From the NCBI GenBank assembly GCA_003555415.1, contig PWHX01000043.1, positions 1 through 29,579 of the forward strand: 29,579 bases of DNA, in the 5' to 3' direction. The DNA comes from Syntrophomonadaceae bacterium (lineage in GTDB: Bacteria; Bacillota; Dethiobacteria; SKNC01). The notes under the pieces were generated by a model. The model ran no database searches and had not been told where the DNA came from. It saw only the letters and a list, made by a program, of their open reading frames with translations. How positions within the stretch are numbered: position 1 is the first letter of the stretch; every line of letters starts with the position of its first letter. This document shows positions 8,322 to 17,211 of the stretch, one piece after another. The position numbers and the translations under genes are program-made.

Positions 8322-10001
8322 ATGAAGATGACCGGAGCACAGATGGTGGTTGAGGCATTGATAAAAGAAAAGGTAGAGGTCATCTTTGGTTATCCCGGCG
8401 GGGCTGTTTTACCTCTGTATGATGCTCTTTTCGATGCAGATATAAAGCATATAATGCCCCGTCACGAGCAGGGAGGAATACATGCAGCCGATGGTTATGC
8501 CCGGGCCACCGGAAAGCCGGGAGTTTGCATTGCTACTTCCGGTCCCGGAGCAACAAACCTGGTTACGGGAATAGCTAACGCGTATATGGACTCTGTTCCT
8601 GTTGTAGCCATAACGGGACAGGTTCCCGTTCCCTTGATAGGCACAGATGCCTTTCAGGAGGCGGATATTACGGGGATTACCCTGCCAATAACCAAACACA
8701 ACTACCTGGTTAAAGATGTTAAAGATTTACCCGGGATGATAAAAGAAGCTTTTTATGTCTCTGTTACCGGCAGACCGGGGCCGGTCCTGGTAGATATTCC
8801 CCGGGATGTTTTTGTCCAGGAAGCCAATTTTGAATACCCGGAAAGGATTGATATGAGGAGTTATAGACCTACTTACACCGGCCATGGAGGACAGATAAAC
8901 CGGGCTTTACGGGTGATAAGGGAGGCAAAAAAACCGGTTATTTGTACCGGAGGCGGAGTAGTCGGTTCCGGAGCCCAGGAGGAATTGCTAAAAATTGCCG
9001 AGATGGCCCAGATACCAGTGACTTCAACGCTTATGGGCCTAGGAGGTTTTCCCGGAGGACACCCTCTGTCCCTGGGGATGCTGGGAATGCACGGGACCGT
9101 TTGCGCTAACTATGCCGTAACGGAATCGGACCTTTTTATTGGGATAGGGATGCGTTTTGATGACCGGGTGACAGGTAAGCTGGATAGTTTTGCCCCAGAG
9201 GCAAAAGTTATACACATTGATATAGATCCGGCGGAAATAGGAAAAAATATCGCGGTAAATGTTCCTATCGTAGGGGACATTAAACGAATATTAGGACAGA
9301 TGTTGAAGAAACTGAAAAAAGGAGATACCCGGGAGTGGGTTTCCCAGGTTGATGAATGGAAGAGGCTGTATCCCCTGGGATATGAATATTCCGAAGAAGA
9401 GCTGAAACCCCAGTATGTTATTGAGCAGATATGTAAGATTACCGGGGGTGATGCCGTAATTGCTACCGATGTGGGACAGCATCAGATGTGGACAGCCCAG
9501 TATTTTACTTTTAACAAGGCCAGAAGCCTCATCTCCTCTGGAGGGCTAGGTACCATGGGGTATGGCTTTCCTGCTGCTATAGGGGCACAGATAGGGCGTC
9601 CGGGGGAAACAGTTTTTTGTATAGCCGGGGACGGCAGTATACAGATGAATTCCCAGGAATTAGCTACGGCGGTAGGTAACCAGCTTCCCATAAAAGTTGC
9701 TATCATTAACAACCAGTACTTGGGAATGGTACGGCAGTGGCAGGAACTATTCTTTAAACGCCGTTATTCCTCTACATTTCTGGAACAAGGGCCGGATTTT
9801 GTTAAGCTGGCAGAGGCCTACGGAGCGGCCGGCATTAGAGTTACCAAACCGGGGGAAGTAGTTCCAGCTTTGCAGCAGGCAATGGAGATTAAAGATAGAC
9901 CTGTATTCATAGATTTTCAGGTTGCTTCTGAGGAAAACGTGTTTCCCATGGTTGCACCTGCCAGCCCCATTAACCAGATAATAGGAGGGGGTAAAGAGTG
10001 A
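8322..10001 (+). CDS. ilvB: Acetolactate synthase large (catalytic) subunit
   Basis: This is the ThDP- and FAD-dependent acetohydroxyacid synthase large subunit, joining pyruvate with pyruvate or 2-oxobutyrate. It has 559 residues. The N-terminal PYR domain contains the catalytic glutamate Glu49 in RHEQGGIHAADGYA. The FAD domain follows, and the PP domain has the ThDP signature GDGSIQMNSQEL ending at INNQYLGMVRQWQ. GAGGTGA at 8304-8310 precedes the ATG. An ATG two codons later is also possible. Its last four bases overlap the GTG of ilvN, so the catalytic and regulatory subunits are probably translationally coupled. ThDP relatives such as pyruvate oxidase are excluded by context. Confidence 0.97.
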   Translation: MKMTGAQMVVEALIKEKVEVIFGYPGGAVLPLYDALFDADIKHIMPRHEQGGIHAADGYARATGKPGVCIATSGPGATNLVTGIANAYMDSVPVVAITGQVPVPLIGTDAFQEADITGITLPITKHNYLVKDVKDLPGMIKEAFYVSVTGRPGPVLVDIPRDVFVQEANFEYPERIDMRSYRPTYTGHGGQINRALRVIREAKKPVICTGGGVVGSGAQEELLKIAEMAQIPVTSTLMGLGGFPGGHPLSLGMLGMHGTVCANYAVTESDLFIGIGMRFDDRVTGKLDSFAPEAKVIHIDIDPAEIGKNIAVNVPIVGDIKRILGQMLKKLKKGDTREWVSQVDEWKRLYPLGYEYSEEELKPQYVIEQICKITGGDAVIATDVGQHQMWTAQYFTFNKARSLISSGGLGTMGYGFPAAIGAQIGRPGETVFCIAGDGSIQMNSQELATAVGNQLPIKVAIINNQYLGMVRQWQELFFKRRYSSTFLEQGPDFVKLAEAYGAAGIRVTKPGEVVPALQQAMEIKDRPVFIDFQVASEENVFPMVAPASPINQIIGGGKE

Positions 10002-10513
10002 AGCATGTTTTAGCAGTTATTGTGGAGAACAGGCCGGGAGTTCTTACCAGGGTTGCCGGGCTTTTCAGCAGAAGGGGTTTTAATATTGACAGCATTGCTG
10101 TAGGAGAAACAGAGGACTCCGAGCTGTCCCGGATGACTATTCTGGTTGAAGGAGACGAGAATGTTATAGAGCAGGTCATAAAGCAGCTGAATAAGCTTAT
10201 TGACGTGGTTAAAATCAGCAACCTAACCAACGAATCCACGGTAAACCGTGAACTGGTGTTGATTAAAGTTAAAGCTGAACCGGCTGCCAGGGCTGAGCTT
10301 CAGCAGCTGGCGGAGACGTTCAGGGCAAAAATTGTAGATGTCTCCCTGGATTCCATAATTGTAGAAGTTACCGGTGATGACGAAAAAATAAAGGCCTTTG
10401 AGCTCCTTTTAAGGCATTTTGGTATACAGGAGTTGGTCCGTACCGGGAAGATTTCCATGATGAGGGGAGTAAAATATATTAAAATCAATGGAGAGGGTGG
10501 TAAAAGTGGTTAA
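9998..10513 (+). CDS. ilvN: Acetolactate synthase small (regulatory) subunit
   Basis: This regulatory subunit binds IlvB, raises its activity and, in the family, confers valine feedback inhibition. It has 171 residues. An N-terminal ACT domain begins HVLAVIVENRPGVLTRVAGL and includes FNIDSIAVG; a second ACT-like domain makes up the C-terminal half and ends around MMRGVKYIKIN. The GTG start overlaps the ilvB stop by four bases, with AGGAGGGGG at 9983-9991. The NRPGVL loop typical of the effector site is intact, so feedback control is expected. It overlaps the GTG chosen for ilvC by eight bases. Confidence 0.96.
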   Translation: MKHVLAVIVENRPGVLTRVAGLFSRRGFNIDSIAVGETEDSELSRMTILVEGDENVIEQVIKQLNKLIDVVKISNLTNESTVNRELVLIKVKAEPAARAELQQLAETFRAKIVDVSLDSIIVEVTGDDEKIKAFELLLRHFGIQELVRTGKISMMRGVKYIKINGEGGKSG

Positions 10514-11504
10514 AATGTATTATGATGAAGATGCTAATTTGGACGTTCTAAAGGGTAAAAAAGTAGCAATAGTAGGCTACGGGAGCCAGGGACACGCTCA
10601 GGCACAGAATTTAAAGGAATCCGGTGTGGAGGTAGTTGTAGCAGAGCTTCCCCACAGTGAAGCCTGGAATAAAGCTGTTGGGGACGGATTTAAAGTCCTG
10701 CAGACAGAAGAAGCAGCAAAGAAAGCGGATATTGTTCAGATACTTATAAATGATGAAATTCAAAGGAAGGTTTACCTGGAGTTTATAGCCCCTTACCTGG
10801 AAAAGGGAAATGCCTTAGTTTTTTCCCACGGGTTTAATATTCACTATGGCCAGGTTGTGCCTCCAGATTACGTAGATGTGTTCATGGTGGCCCCCAAGGC
10901 ACCGGGGCACCTGGTAAGGCGGACTTATCAGGAAGAAACGGGAGTTCCTGGATTGTTGGCTGTTTACCAGGACTTTACCGGTAATGCCTGGGAATTGGGG
11001 CTGGCTTATGCAAAGGGAATAGGTTGTACCCGGGCTGGAGTTATTGAGACTACCTTTAAAGAGGAAACGGAAACAGATCTTTTTGGGGAGCAGGCTGTTT
11101 TATGCGGTGGCGCGACAGAACTTATTAAGGCCGGTTTCGACACTCTGGTAGAAGCCGGTTATCAGCCAGAGGTAGCTTATTTTGAATGTCTTCATGAGCT
11201 GAAACTGATTGTTGATTTAATTTACGAAGGCGGTTTGTCTGGCATGCGCTATTCCATCAGCGATACAGCCCAGTACGGTGACTTGACCTGCGGTAAAAGA
11301 GTCATTACCCAAGAAACCCGCAAGGAAATGGGGAAACTCCTGGAAGAAGTACAAAACGGGGAGTTTGCCAAGAACTGGATTATGGAAAACCAGGCCAATC
11401 GGCCGCACTTTAACGCCTTAAATAAAAAGGATGAGGGTCATCAGATAGAAGAAGTGGGCAAGAAATTGCGGGGCATGATGAGCTGGATTAATAATAAGTC
11501 TTAG
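10506..11504 (+). CDS. ilvC: Ketol-acid reductoisomerase (class I), possibly NADH-using
   Basis: This enzyme isomerises and reduces acetolactate to dihydroxy-isovalerate with Mg2+ and a nicotinamide cofactor. The GTG at 10506 follows GGAGAGGGTGG and gives 332 residues starting MVKMYYDEDANLD, the usual class I start; ATG at 10515 (329 residues) is an alternative. The Rossmann motif is GYGSQGHAQAQNL, and catalytic and metal motifs include ETETDLFGEQ and CLHELKLIVD. The cofactor-specificity loop after the second strand reads AELPHSEAW (residues 46-54). The usual form, close to GLRPGSKSW, uses basic and hydroxyl residues to hold the 2'-phosphate of NADPH. Here an acidic Glu47 sits at the end of the strand and no basic residue is present, which suggests NADH use. 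Confidence 0.96.
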   Translation: MVKMYYDEDANLDVLKGKKVAIVGYGSQGHAQAQNLKESGVEVVVAELPHSEAWNKAVGDGFKVLQTEEAAKKADIVQILINDEIQRKVYLEFIAPYLEKGNALVFSHGFNIHYGQVVPPDYVDVFMVAPKAPGHLVRRTYQEETGVPGLLAVYQDFTGNAWELGLAYAKGIGCTRAGVIETTFKEETETDLFGEQAVLCGGATELIKAGFDTLVEAGYQPEVAYFECLHELKLIVDLIYEGGLSGMRYSISDTAQYGDLTCGKRVITQETRKEMGKLLEEVQNGEFAKNWIMENQANRPHFNALNKKDEGHQIEEVGKKLRGMMSWINNKS

Positions 11505-11518
11505 GAGGAAAGGTATCT

Positions 11519-13096
11519 ATGCCCAGGACCATTAAAATTCTGGATACGACTCTGCGGGACGGGGAGCAATCTCCTGGAGTAAACTTGAGCCCGGAGGAAA
11601 AGGTGGAAATAGCAAAACACCTGGAAAGATTAAAGGTAGATATTATAGAAGCTGGATTCCCCATTACCTCGGCGGGTGACCTGCAGGCTATAAAGCTGGT
11701 TTCCCAAAACATCAAAGAACCTGTAATTGCGGCGCTGGCCCGGACCAGGCAGGGAGATATAGATCTAGCCTGGGAAGGCCTGAAAGATTGCCGGCGTCCC
11801 CGTATTCATACTTTTGTTGCTACTTCAGATATACACTTGAAATATAAACTGTGTAAAAGCCGGGAAGAAGTTCTGGAAATGACAGCTGCTGCAGTGAAGT
11901 ATGCAAAAAAGCTTGTAGAGGACGTACAGTTTTCTGCAGAGGATGCCAGCAGGTCTGATCTGGAATTTCTCTGTCAGGTGATAGATACAGCTATTAAAGC
12001 GGGAGCTACTGTTATAAATGTGCCTGATACAGTAGGGTACCAAATTCCTTCTCAGTTTGGCGGACTGATTCGCCAGATAAGGGAAAAGGTTCCCTCCACG
12101 GATAATGTAACTATAAGCGTGCACTGCCACAACGATCTGGGCCTGGCCCTGACTAATTCCCTGGCGGCCATAGAAAATGGAGCCACCCAGGTTGAATGTA
12201 CTGTAAACGGAATAGGGGAAAGAGCCGGTAACACAGCCATGGAAGAGCTGATTATGACCTTGACTACCCGGGGTGACTACTTTACAGATTTTGCCACCAA
12301 CATTGAACAGCACCATATTTACCGGACCAGCCGGCTGGTAAGCAAGCTGACGGGAATGGTGGTGCAGCCCAACAAGGCTATTGTGGGGCGAAACGCTTTT
12401 GCCCATGAGTCCGGCATACATCAGGACGGTGTGTTAAAGGAAAAGTCAACTTATGAAATTATGAAGCCCGAATCCATCGGCCTGCTGGACAATAAAATGG
12501 TTATGGGCAAACATTCCGGCAAACACGCCTTTAAAAATAAATTAAAAGAAATGGGTTATGAGGTTTCTGAAAGTAAAATAACTAAATTATTTGAGAGGTT
12601 TAAGGAGCTGGTAGATAAAAAGCAAATTATCTCGGAGCAGGAGATGGAGGTTATTATTGAAGAAGAGCTCTACAAGGTTCCGGAGTATTACCAGCTGGTT
12701 TATTTTCAGATATTTACCGGCAACAAGTTCCGTCCTACCGCTACTATAGGTATTCTCAAAGAGGGAGAGCTGATAGAAGAAGCAGCCTGCGGGGGAGGGC
12801 CTGTTGACGCTATTTATAAAACAGTAGACAGGATTACAGGAGTAAAGACAAAACTTTTGGATTATTCCATTAAAGCGGTAACGGAGGGTAAGGATGCCCT
12901 GGGAGAGGTTAATATCCGGTTAACTGATAATGGCCATATCATCAGTGGCAGGGGTGTCAGTACGGATACTCTAGAAGCCAGCGCCAAAGCCTATTTGAAT
13001 GCCGTAAATAAGATTGTAAAGAAAAGAGGTGGACTTTATGGGGATGACAGTAGTAGAGAAGATACTAGCCAATCACGGGGAGAAGGAAACAGTTGA
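11519..13096 (+). CDS. leuA: 2-isopropylmalate synthase
   Basis: This enzyme condenses acetyl-CoA with 2-oxoisovalerate, the first committed leucine step. It has 525 residues. The catalytic barrel begins IKILDTTLRDGEQSPG and contains the HCHNDLGLA metal site and GIGERAGNTAMEE. A linker and the LeuA allosteric (leucine-binding) domain follow, with FRPTATIGI and AACGGGPVDAI. The GNTAMEE and regulatory-domain sequences fit LeuA better than citramalate or homocitrate synthase, though specificity is not strictly provable by eye. AGGAGGAAAGG at 11503-11513 precedes the ATG. The last 59 bases overlap leuC in another frame, giving a serine- and charge-rich tail (GDDSSREDTSQSRGEGNS) that looks unrelated to the fold. 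Confidence 0.95.
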   Translation: MPRTIKILDTTLRDGEQSPGVNLSPEEKVEIAKHLERLKVDIIEAGFPITSAGDLQAIKLVSQNIKEPVIAALARTRQGDIDLAWEGLKDCRRPRIHTFVATSDIHLKYKLCKSREEVLEMTAAAVKYAKKLVEDVQFSAEDASRSDLEFLCQVIDTAIKAGATVINVPDTVGYQIPSQFGGLIRQIREKVPSTDNVTISVHCHNDLGLALTNSLAAIENGATQVECTVNGIGERAGNTAMEELIMTLTTRGDYFTDFATNIEQHHIYRTSRLVSKLTGMVVQPNKAIVGRNAFAHESGIHQDGVLKEKSTYEIMKPESIGLLDNKMVMGKHSGKHAFKNKLKEMGYEVSESKITKLFERFKELVDKKQIISEQEMEVIIEEELYKVPEYYQLVYFQIFTGNKFRPTATIGILKEGELIEEAACGGGPVDAIYKTVDRITGVKTKLLDYSIKAVTEGKDALGEVNIRLTDNGHIISGRGVSTDTLEASAKAYLNAVNKIVKKRGGLYGDDSSREDTSQSRGEGNS

Positions 13097-14300
13097 ACCT
13101 GGAGAACTGGTAAAGGCCCGGGTAGACTTGATTTTAGGCAATGACATTACCGCACCTGTTGCCATCAGGGAATTTAAAAAAATAGGAATAAAAAAAGTTT
13201 TTGACCCGGAGAGGGTTGTTCTGGTGCCGGACCATTTTACGCCCAACAAAGATATTGCTTCAGCGGAGCAGGCCAAGATTATGAAGGAGTTTGCCCGGGA
13301 GCAGGAGATAACAAATTATTTTGAAGTAGGTCGGATGGGCATTGAACATGCCCTTTTACCGGAACGGGGGCTTACCCTTCCGGGAGAAATTATTATCGGG
13401 GCTGATTCCCATACATGTACTTATGGGGCCCTGGGAGCCCTGGCTACTGGTATTGGCAGCACGGATATGGCAGCGGCCATGGCCCTGGGAGAAACCTGGT
13501 TTAAAGTTCCCTCTACCATAAAGTTTGTTTACCGGGGAGAGTTGAACCAGTGGGTCAGCGGTAAGGACTTAATTCTTTTTACCATCGGTGAAATTGGAGT
13601 AGACGGTGCCTTGTATCAGGCCATGGAATTTACCGGTCCGGTTATTAGAAAATTAAGCATGGATAGTCGACTTACCATGTCCAACATGGCTATTGAAGCT
13701 GGTGCCAAGGCGGGCATTATTGAACCGGATGAGATAACTTATGCGTATCTGGAGGGAAGAGCCCAAAGGAATTACAGGGGGATGTTCAGCGACGGAGATG
13801 CCGGTTATTCCCAGATAATTGAGTATGATGTTGGGGAGATAGAGCCCCAGGTAGCTTTCCCTCATTTACCGGAAAATTCTCGGGGGATAAAGGATGTTGG
13901 GGAAGTGCCTTTGGATCAGGTGGTTATAGGTTCCTGTACCAACGGACGTCTGGAGGACTTGAGGATAGCGGCAAGAATCTTGGAAGGTAAGAAAGTTCAT
14001 CCCCGGGTACGTTTGATTGTTATACCGGGAACCCAAAAGATCTACCAGCAAGCCCTTAAGGAAGGACTCATAGACATTTTCATTGAAGCAGAAGGAGCGG
14101 TGAGCACACCTACCTGCGGGCCCTGTCTGGGAGGCCACATGGGAGTGCTGGCTAAAGGGGAAAGATCTCTTGCTACTACCAATCGAAATTTTGTAGGACG
14201 AATGGGTCACCCCGAGAGCGAGGTTTATTTATGCAATCCGGCAGTGGCAGCAGCATCAGCTGTAACAGGTCAAATAAGTTCTCCGGAGGAGGTGTCCTAA
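13038..14300 (+). CDS. leuC: 3-isopropylmalate dehydratase large subunit (homoaconitase-like type)
   Basis: With LeuD this isomerises 2- to 3-isopropylmalate through a [4Fe-4S] cluster. Starting at ATG 13038 it has 420 residues; an upstream GTG (13029) and a downstream ATG (13044) are possible. AGAGGTG at 13025-13031, inside leuA, serves the chosen start. Cluster ligands are Cys300 in GSCTNGR and Cys360/Cys363 in CGPC; the GADSHTCTYGALG motif is present. The length and sequence match the short HACN/LeuC type common in clostridia and archaea, not the ~470-residue enterobacterial form. HACN relatives can act on homoaconitate, but the leuA-leuC-leuD context argues for leucine synthesis. Confidence 0.95.
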   Translation: MGMTVVEKILANHGEKETVEPGELVKARVDLILGNDITAPVAIREFKKIGIKKVFDPERVVLVPDHFTPNKDIASAEQAKIMKEFAREQEITNYFEVGRMGIEHALLPERGLTLPGEIIIGADSHTCTYGALGALATGIGSTDMAAAMALGETWFKVPSTIKFVYRGELNQWVSGKDLILFTIGEIGVDGALYQAMEFTGPVIRKLSMDSRLTMSNMAIEAGAKAGIIEPDEITYAYLEGRAQRNYRGMFSDGDAGYSQIIEYDVGEIEPQVAFPHLPENSRGIKDVGEVPLDQVVIGSCTNGRLEDLRIAARILEGKKVHPRVRLIVIPGTQKIYQQALKEGLIDIFIEAEGAVSTPTCGPCLGGHMGVLAKGERSLATTNRNFVGRMGHPESEVYLCNPAVAAASAVTGQISSPEEVS

Positions 14301-14804
14301 ATGGCGGAAATGAAAGGCAAAGCATGGAAATTTGGAGATGATATTGATACTGATGTAATTATTCCAGCCCGTTATCTCAGTACTTCCGAGCCTGAGGAGT
14401 TGGCTAAATACTGTATGGTAGATGCCGATCCCCATTTCTTTAATAAGGTAAATAAAGGGGATATAATGGTTGCCCGTAAGAATTTCGGTTGCGGCAGTTC
14501 CCGGGAGCATGCTCCCCTGTCTATAAAAGCAGCCGGTGTTTCCTGCGTAATTGCTGATTCTTTTGCCCGGATATTTTACCGGAACTCTATAAATATCGGG
14601 CTGCCCATTTTAGAGTGTGCTGACGCGGCAGAAAAAATATCCCAAGGGGATACCGTTTTTGTAGACCTGAAAAAGGGAGTTATTAAAAATGAAACTACAG
14701 GAGAGACTTTTTATGCTTCTCCTTTTCCCGAATTTATGCAGGAGATTATCGATGCAGGAGGACTTATAGACTACGTCAAAAAGAAGCTGATTGAAGAAAA
14801 GTAA
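14301..14804 (+). CDS. leuD: 3-isopropylmalate dehydratase small subunit
   Basis: This swivelling small subunit completes the isopropylmalate isomerase active site. It has 167 residues, the short LeuD type that pairs with the short LeuC. The motif DDIDTDVIIPARYLST begins near residue 13; its YLxx segment forms the substrate-recognition loop in this family, and here it reads YLST. RKNFGCGSSREHAP is the conserved active-site loop. The ATG follows the leuC stop without a gap, with GGAGGAGGTG at 14285-14294, so the two are almost certainly coupled. It is the last gene of the operon; a terminator follows and no leuB is present. Confidence 0.96.
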   Translation: MAEMKGKAWKFGDDIDTDVIIPARYLSTSEPEELAKYCMVDADPHFFNKVNKGDIMVARKNFGCGSSREHAPLSIKAAGVSCVIADSFARIFYRNSINIGLPILECADAAEKISQGDTVFVDLKKGVIKNETTGETFYASPFPEFMQEIIDAGGLIDYVKKKLIEEK

Positions 14805-14831
14805 GGCTGTTCTGTTTCGTTTAGCCTTTGT

Positions 14832-14863
14832 CGCCGTACGTTTTTGCGCGGCACTTTTTTTTG
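14832..14863 (+). terminator. Terminator after leuD
   Basis: A GC-rich hairpin (GCCGTACG, a T-rich loop, then GCGCGGC, with one mismatch and one G-T pair) is followed by eight T residues. It probably ends the ilv-leu transcript of about 9.4 kb. Confidence 0.7.
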
Positions 14864-14872
14864 TGATATAAT
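14844..14872 (+). promoter_or_regulatory. Possible promoter of the EF-G-like gene
   Basis: A consensus -10 TATAAT (14867-14872) has a weak TTGCGC 17 bp upstream, within the leuD terminator. The transcript would have a leader of about 140 bases containing a short CCAAC/GTTGG inverted repeat but no recognised riboswitch. Confidence 0.5.
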
Positions 14873-15019
14873 TTATATTTAGATTATATATGGCAGAATG
14901 CGGTTTTTAGAAGGATTTTCTTTCTATGAAATCGAAATAATAAACTATTCACTGTCCAACTCTATTATGAATCGTTGGTAAATAAGACAATATTTTCAGC
15001 GAAGAAAAGGAGGACTATT

Positions 15020-17107
15020 ATGAAAACTTACCAAACTAACAACATCAGAAATATAGCACTTATTTCCCACGGAGGAGCAGGAAAGACCTCCCTTACAGAA
15101 GCACTACTATACACTTCTGGAGCAATAAATCGCCTGGGAAAGGTAGATAACGGGACGGCTGCCAGCGATTTCGACCCGGATGAAGTTAAGCGACAGATGA
15201 GCATAAACACGGCCCTGGCTCCCTGTGAATGGAAAGACACTAAAATAAACATACTGGATACACCGGGCTACTTCGACTTTGTAGGGGAAGTACAGGCAGC
15301 CATGAGGGTAGCAGATGCGGCTGTGGTTGTAGTATGTGCCGCGTCTGGAGTAGAGGTGGGCACTGAGCAGGCATGGGAATATGCTGATGATTACAAGCTG
15401 CCCCGCATAGTGGTTATTAATAAAATGGATCGGGAGAATGCCAACTATGATGAAACTCTGGAGCAGTTAAGGGAAAAGTTTGGCATGAGCGTAATTCCGG
15501 TGCAGATTCCCATGGGCCAGGAAGGCTTATTTAAGGGTATGGTGGACATGATTGAGATGAAAGCCCTGACTTTCAGCGACGAGGGTCGTAAACTGGAAGA
15601 GGGAGATATCCCTGAAGATCTTTCCCAAAAGGTGGAGACCCACCGGGAAATGATGATGGAGTCCATAGCGGAAACAGATGATGAGTTGTTGATGAAGTAT
15701 CTAGACGGAGAAGCTCTTACCAATGATGAAATGAAACAGGCCCTAAAAAAGGGAGCGGCTGAAGGTAAAATAGTTCCTGTATTATGTGCTGCTTACACTT
15801 TCAACCTGGGAAGTCAGCCTCTGATGGATTTAATTGACTACTGCATGCCTTCTCCTGCTGATGTGGGCGAAGTTACAGGATACGTTCCGGGCTGTGAGGA
15901 GGAAAAAACCACCAGGAAAGTCAGTGTAGAAGAACCTATGTCTGCCCAGGTTTTTAAAACCCTGGCCGACCCCTATGTAGGCAGGATAAATGTTTTTAAA
16001 GTATATTCCGGTAAAATTGAATCCGACTCTCAAGTGTTTAATGCCAACAAAGGAAAACAGGAACGCATAGCACAGGTATTTGTGATGAGGGGTAAAAACC
16101 AGGAAAATATAGAAGAGGCCGCGGCCGGTGATATTGCAGCGGTAGCCAAGCTGGCGGAAACAACTACCGGGGATACGTTGTGCGATAAGGGAAACCCGGT
16201 TATTTATGAACCCATAACCCTCCCTCAACCGGTTATATCTTATGCAGTAAAGGCCAAGTCTAAAGGCGATGAAGAAAAAGTGTTTGCCGGCCTAACCCGA
16301 TTTCTGGACGAGGATGCTACATTAAAGGTTGAGAAGAAGACGGACACCAAGCAAACTCTGCTGTGGGGAATGGGCGAGCTTCACCTGGATGTAGTGTGCA
16401 GCCGCCTTACTAATAAATTTGGCGTAGAAGTAGAACTAAATACTCCCAAGGTACCCTATAAGGAAACCATCAGGTCTGCAGTTAATATAGAAGGTAAGCA
16501 TAAGAAACAATCGGGTGGTAGGGGACAGTACGGTCACGTCTGGGTGGAAATGTCACCCTTAGATGATACCGATGAAGAGTTCAACTTTGAAAATAAGATT
16601 TTTGGAGGAGCAGTTCCCAAGCAGTATATTCCTGCCGTGGAAAAAGGAATTAGGGAAGCTATGGAGGAGGGAATTTTGGCCCAAAACCCCGTAACAGGTG
16701 TTAATGCTGTTCTCTATGATGGGTCTTATCACAACGTGGACTCCTCGGAAATGGCTTTTAAAATTGCTGCCTCCATGGCCTTTAAAAAGGGCATGGAGCA
16801 GGCCAATCCTGTTTTGCTGGAGCCTATTATGAATGTGGAAATAACTGTCCCTGAAGCTTTTATGGGGGATATAATGGGAGACATTAATTCCAAGAGAGGA
16901 AAAATTTTGGGGACGGAATCAAAAAATGAAAAACAAATAATTAAAGCGCAGGTTCCTTTGTCTGAGATGTTTCGCTACGCTATAGACTTAAGGTCAATGA
17001 CCCAGGGACGGGGATTCTTTACTATGGAGTTTAACAGCTATGAAGAGGTCCCGGATCATATAGCCAAGAAAATAATAGAAGAATCAACTCAAGAGGAAGA
17101 AGAATAA
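15020..17107 (+). CDS. Elongation factor G-like GTPase (EF-G2 type)
   Basis: This is a 695-residue translational GTPase with the EF-G domain order. The P-loop is SHGGAGKTS (residues 16-24), G3 is DTPGYFDF (80-87) and G4 is NKMD. Domains II to V follow, with the domain IV region around GRGQYGHVWVEM and the domain V ending around MTQGRGFFTMEF. Canonical EF-G has AHIDAGKTT, a switch I containing RGITI, and a histidine in DTPGH. Here these are GGAGKT, KRQMSI and Tyr84, which marks the EF-G2/FusA2 branch, whose role is not settled. The start is ATG 15020 after AGGAGGA; an in-frame ATG 45 bases upstream has no ribosome site. A true fusA beside rps/rpl genes is expected elsewhere. Confidence 0.93.
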   Translation: MKTYQTNNIRNIALISHGGAGKTSLTEALLYTSGAINRLGKVDNGTAASDFDPDEVKRQMSINTALAPCEWKDTKINILDTPGYFDFVGEVQAAMRVADAAVVVVCAASGVEVGTEQAWEYADDYKLPRIVVINKMDRENANYDETLEQLREKFGMSVIPVQIPMGQEGLFKGMVDMIEMKALTFSDEGRKLEEGDIPEDLSQKVETHREMMMESIAETDDELLMKYLDGEALTNDEMKQALKKGAAEGKIVPVLCAAYTFNLGSQPLMDLIDYCMPSPADVGEVTGYVPGCEEEKTTRKVSVEEPMSAQVFKTLADPYVGRINVFKVYSGKIESDSQVFNANKGKQERIAQVFVMRGKNQENIEEAAAGDIAAVAKLAETTTGDTLCDKGNPVIYEPITLPQPVISYAVKAKSKGDEEKVFAGLTRFLDEDATLKVEKKTDTKQTLLWGMGELHLDVVCSRLTNKFGVEVELNTPKVPYKETIRSAVNIEGKHKKQSGGRGQYGHVWVEMSPLDDTDEEFNFENKIFGGAVPKQYIPAVEKGIREAMEEGILAQNPVTGVNAVLYDGSYHNVDSSEMAFKIAASMAFKKGMEQANPVLLEPIMNVEITVPEAFMGDIMGDINSKRGKILGTESKNEKQIIKAQVPLSEMFRYAIDLRSMTQGRGFFTMEFNSYEEVPDHIAKKIIEESTQEEEE

Positions 17108-17116
17108 TTTCATTAA

Positions 17117-17150
17117 AAAAACGCGGGCTATTTTTAGTTCGCGTTTTTGG
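17117..17150 (+). terminator. Rho-independent terminator after the EF-G-like gene
   Basis: A 14-bp stem (17117-17130 with 17135-17148, two G-T pairs) around a TTTT loop has an AAAAACGCG/CGCGTTTTT outer part. It begins ten bases after the stop codon. Confidence 0.85.
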
Positions 17151-17211
17151 TTTTAAATATATTTAAAAGGCATATGATAATAACAGATTTTCCATACGGA
17201 GGTGAATTGTT

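Noticed and set aside
11825..12421. 198-codon open frame on the minus strand inside leuA
   Set aside because: It lies fully antisense to a strongly conserved leuA, has no ribosome site and an aromatic-rich, non-domain sequence.
11519..13096. Citramalate or homocitrate synthase instead of LeuA
   Set aside because: GERAGNTAMEE, the regulatory domain and the leuC-leuD neighbours favour isopropylmalate synthase.
14975..15019. Longer start of the EF-G-like protein
   Set aside because: No ribosome site, whereas AGGAGGA precedes ATG 15020 and the family N-terminus begins there.
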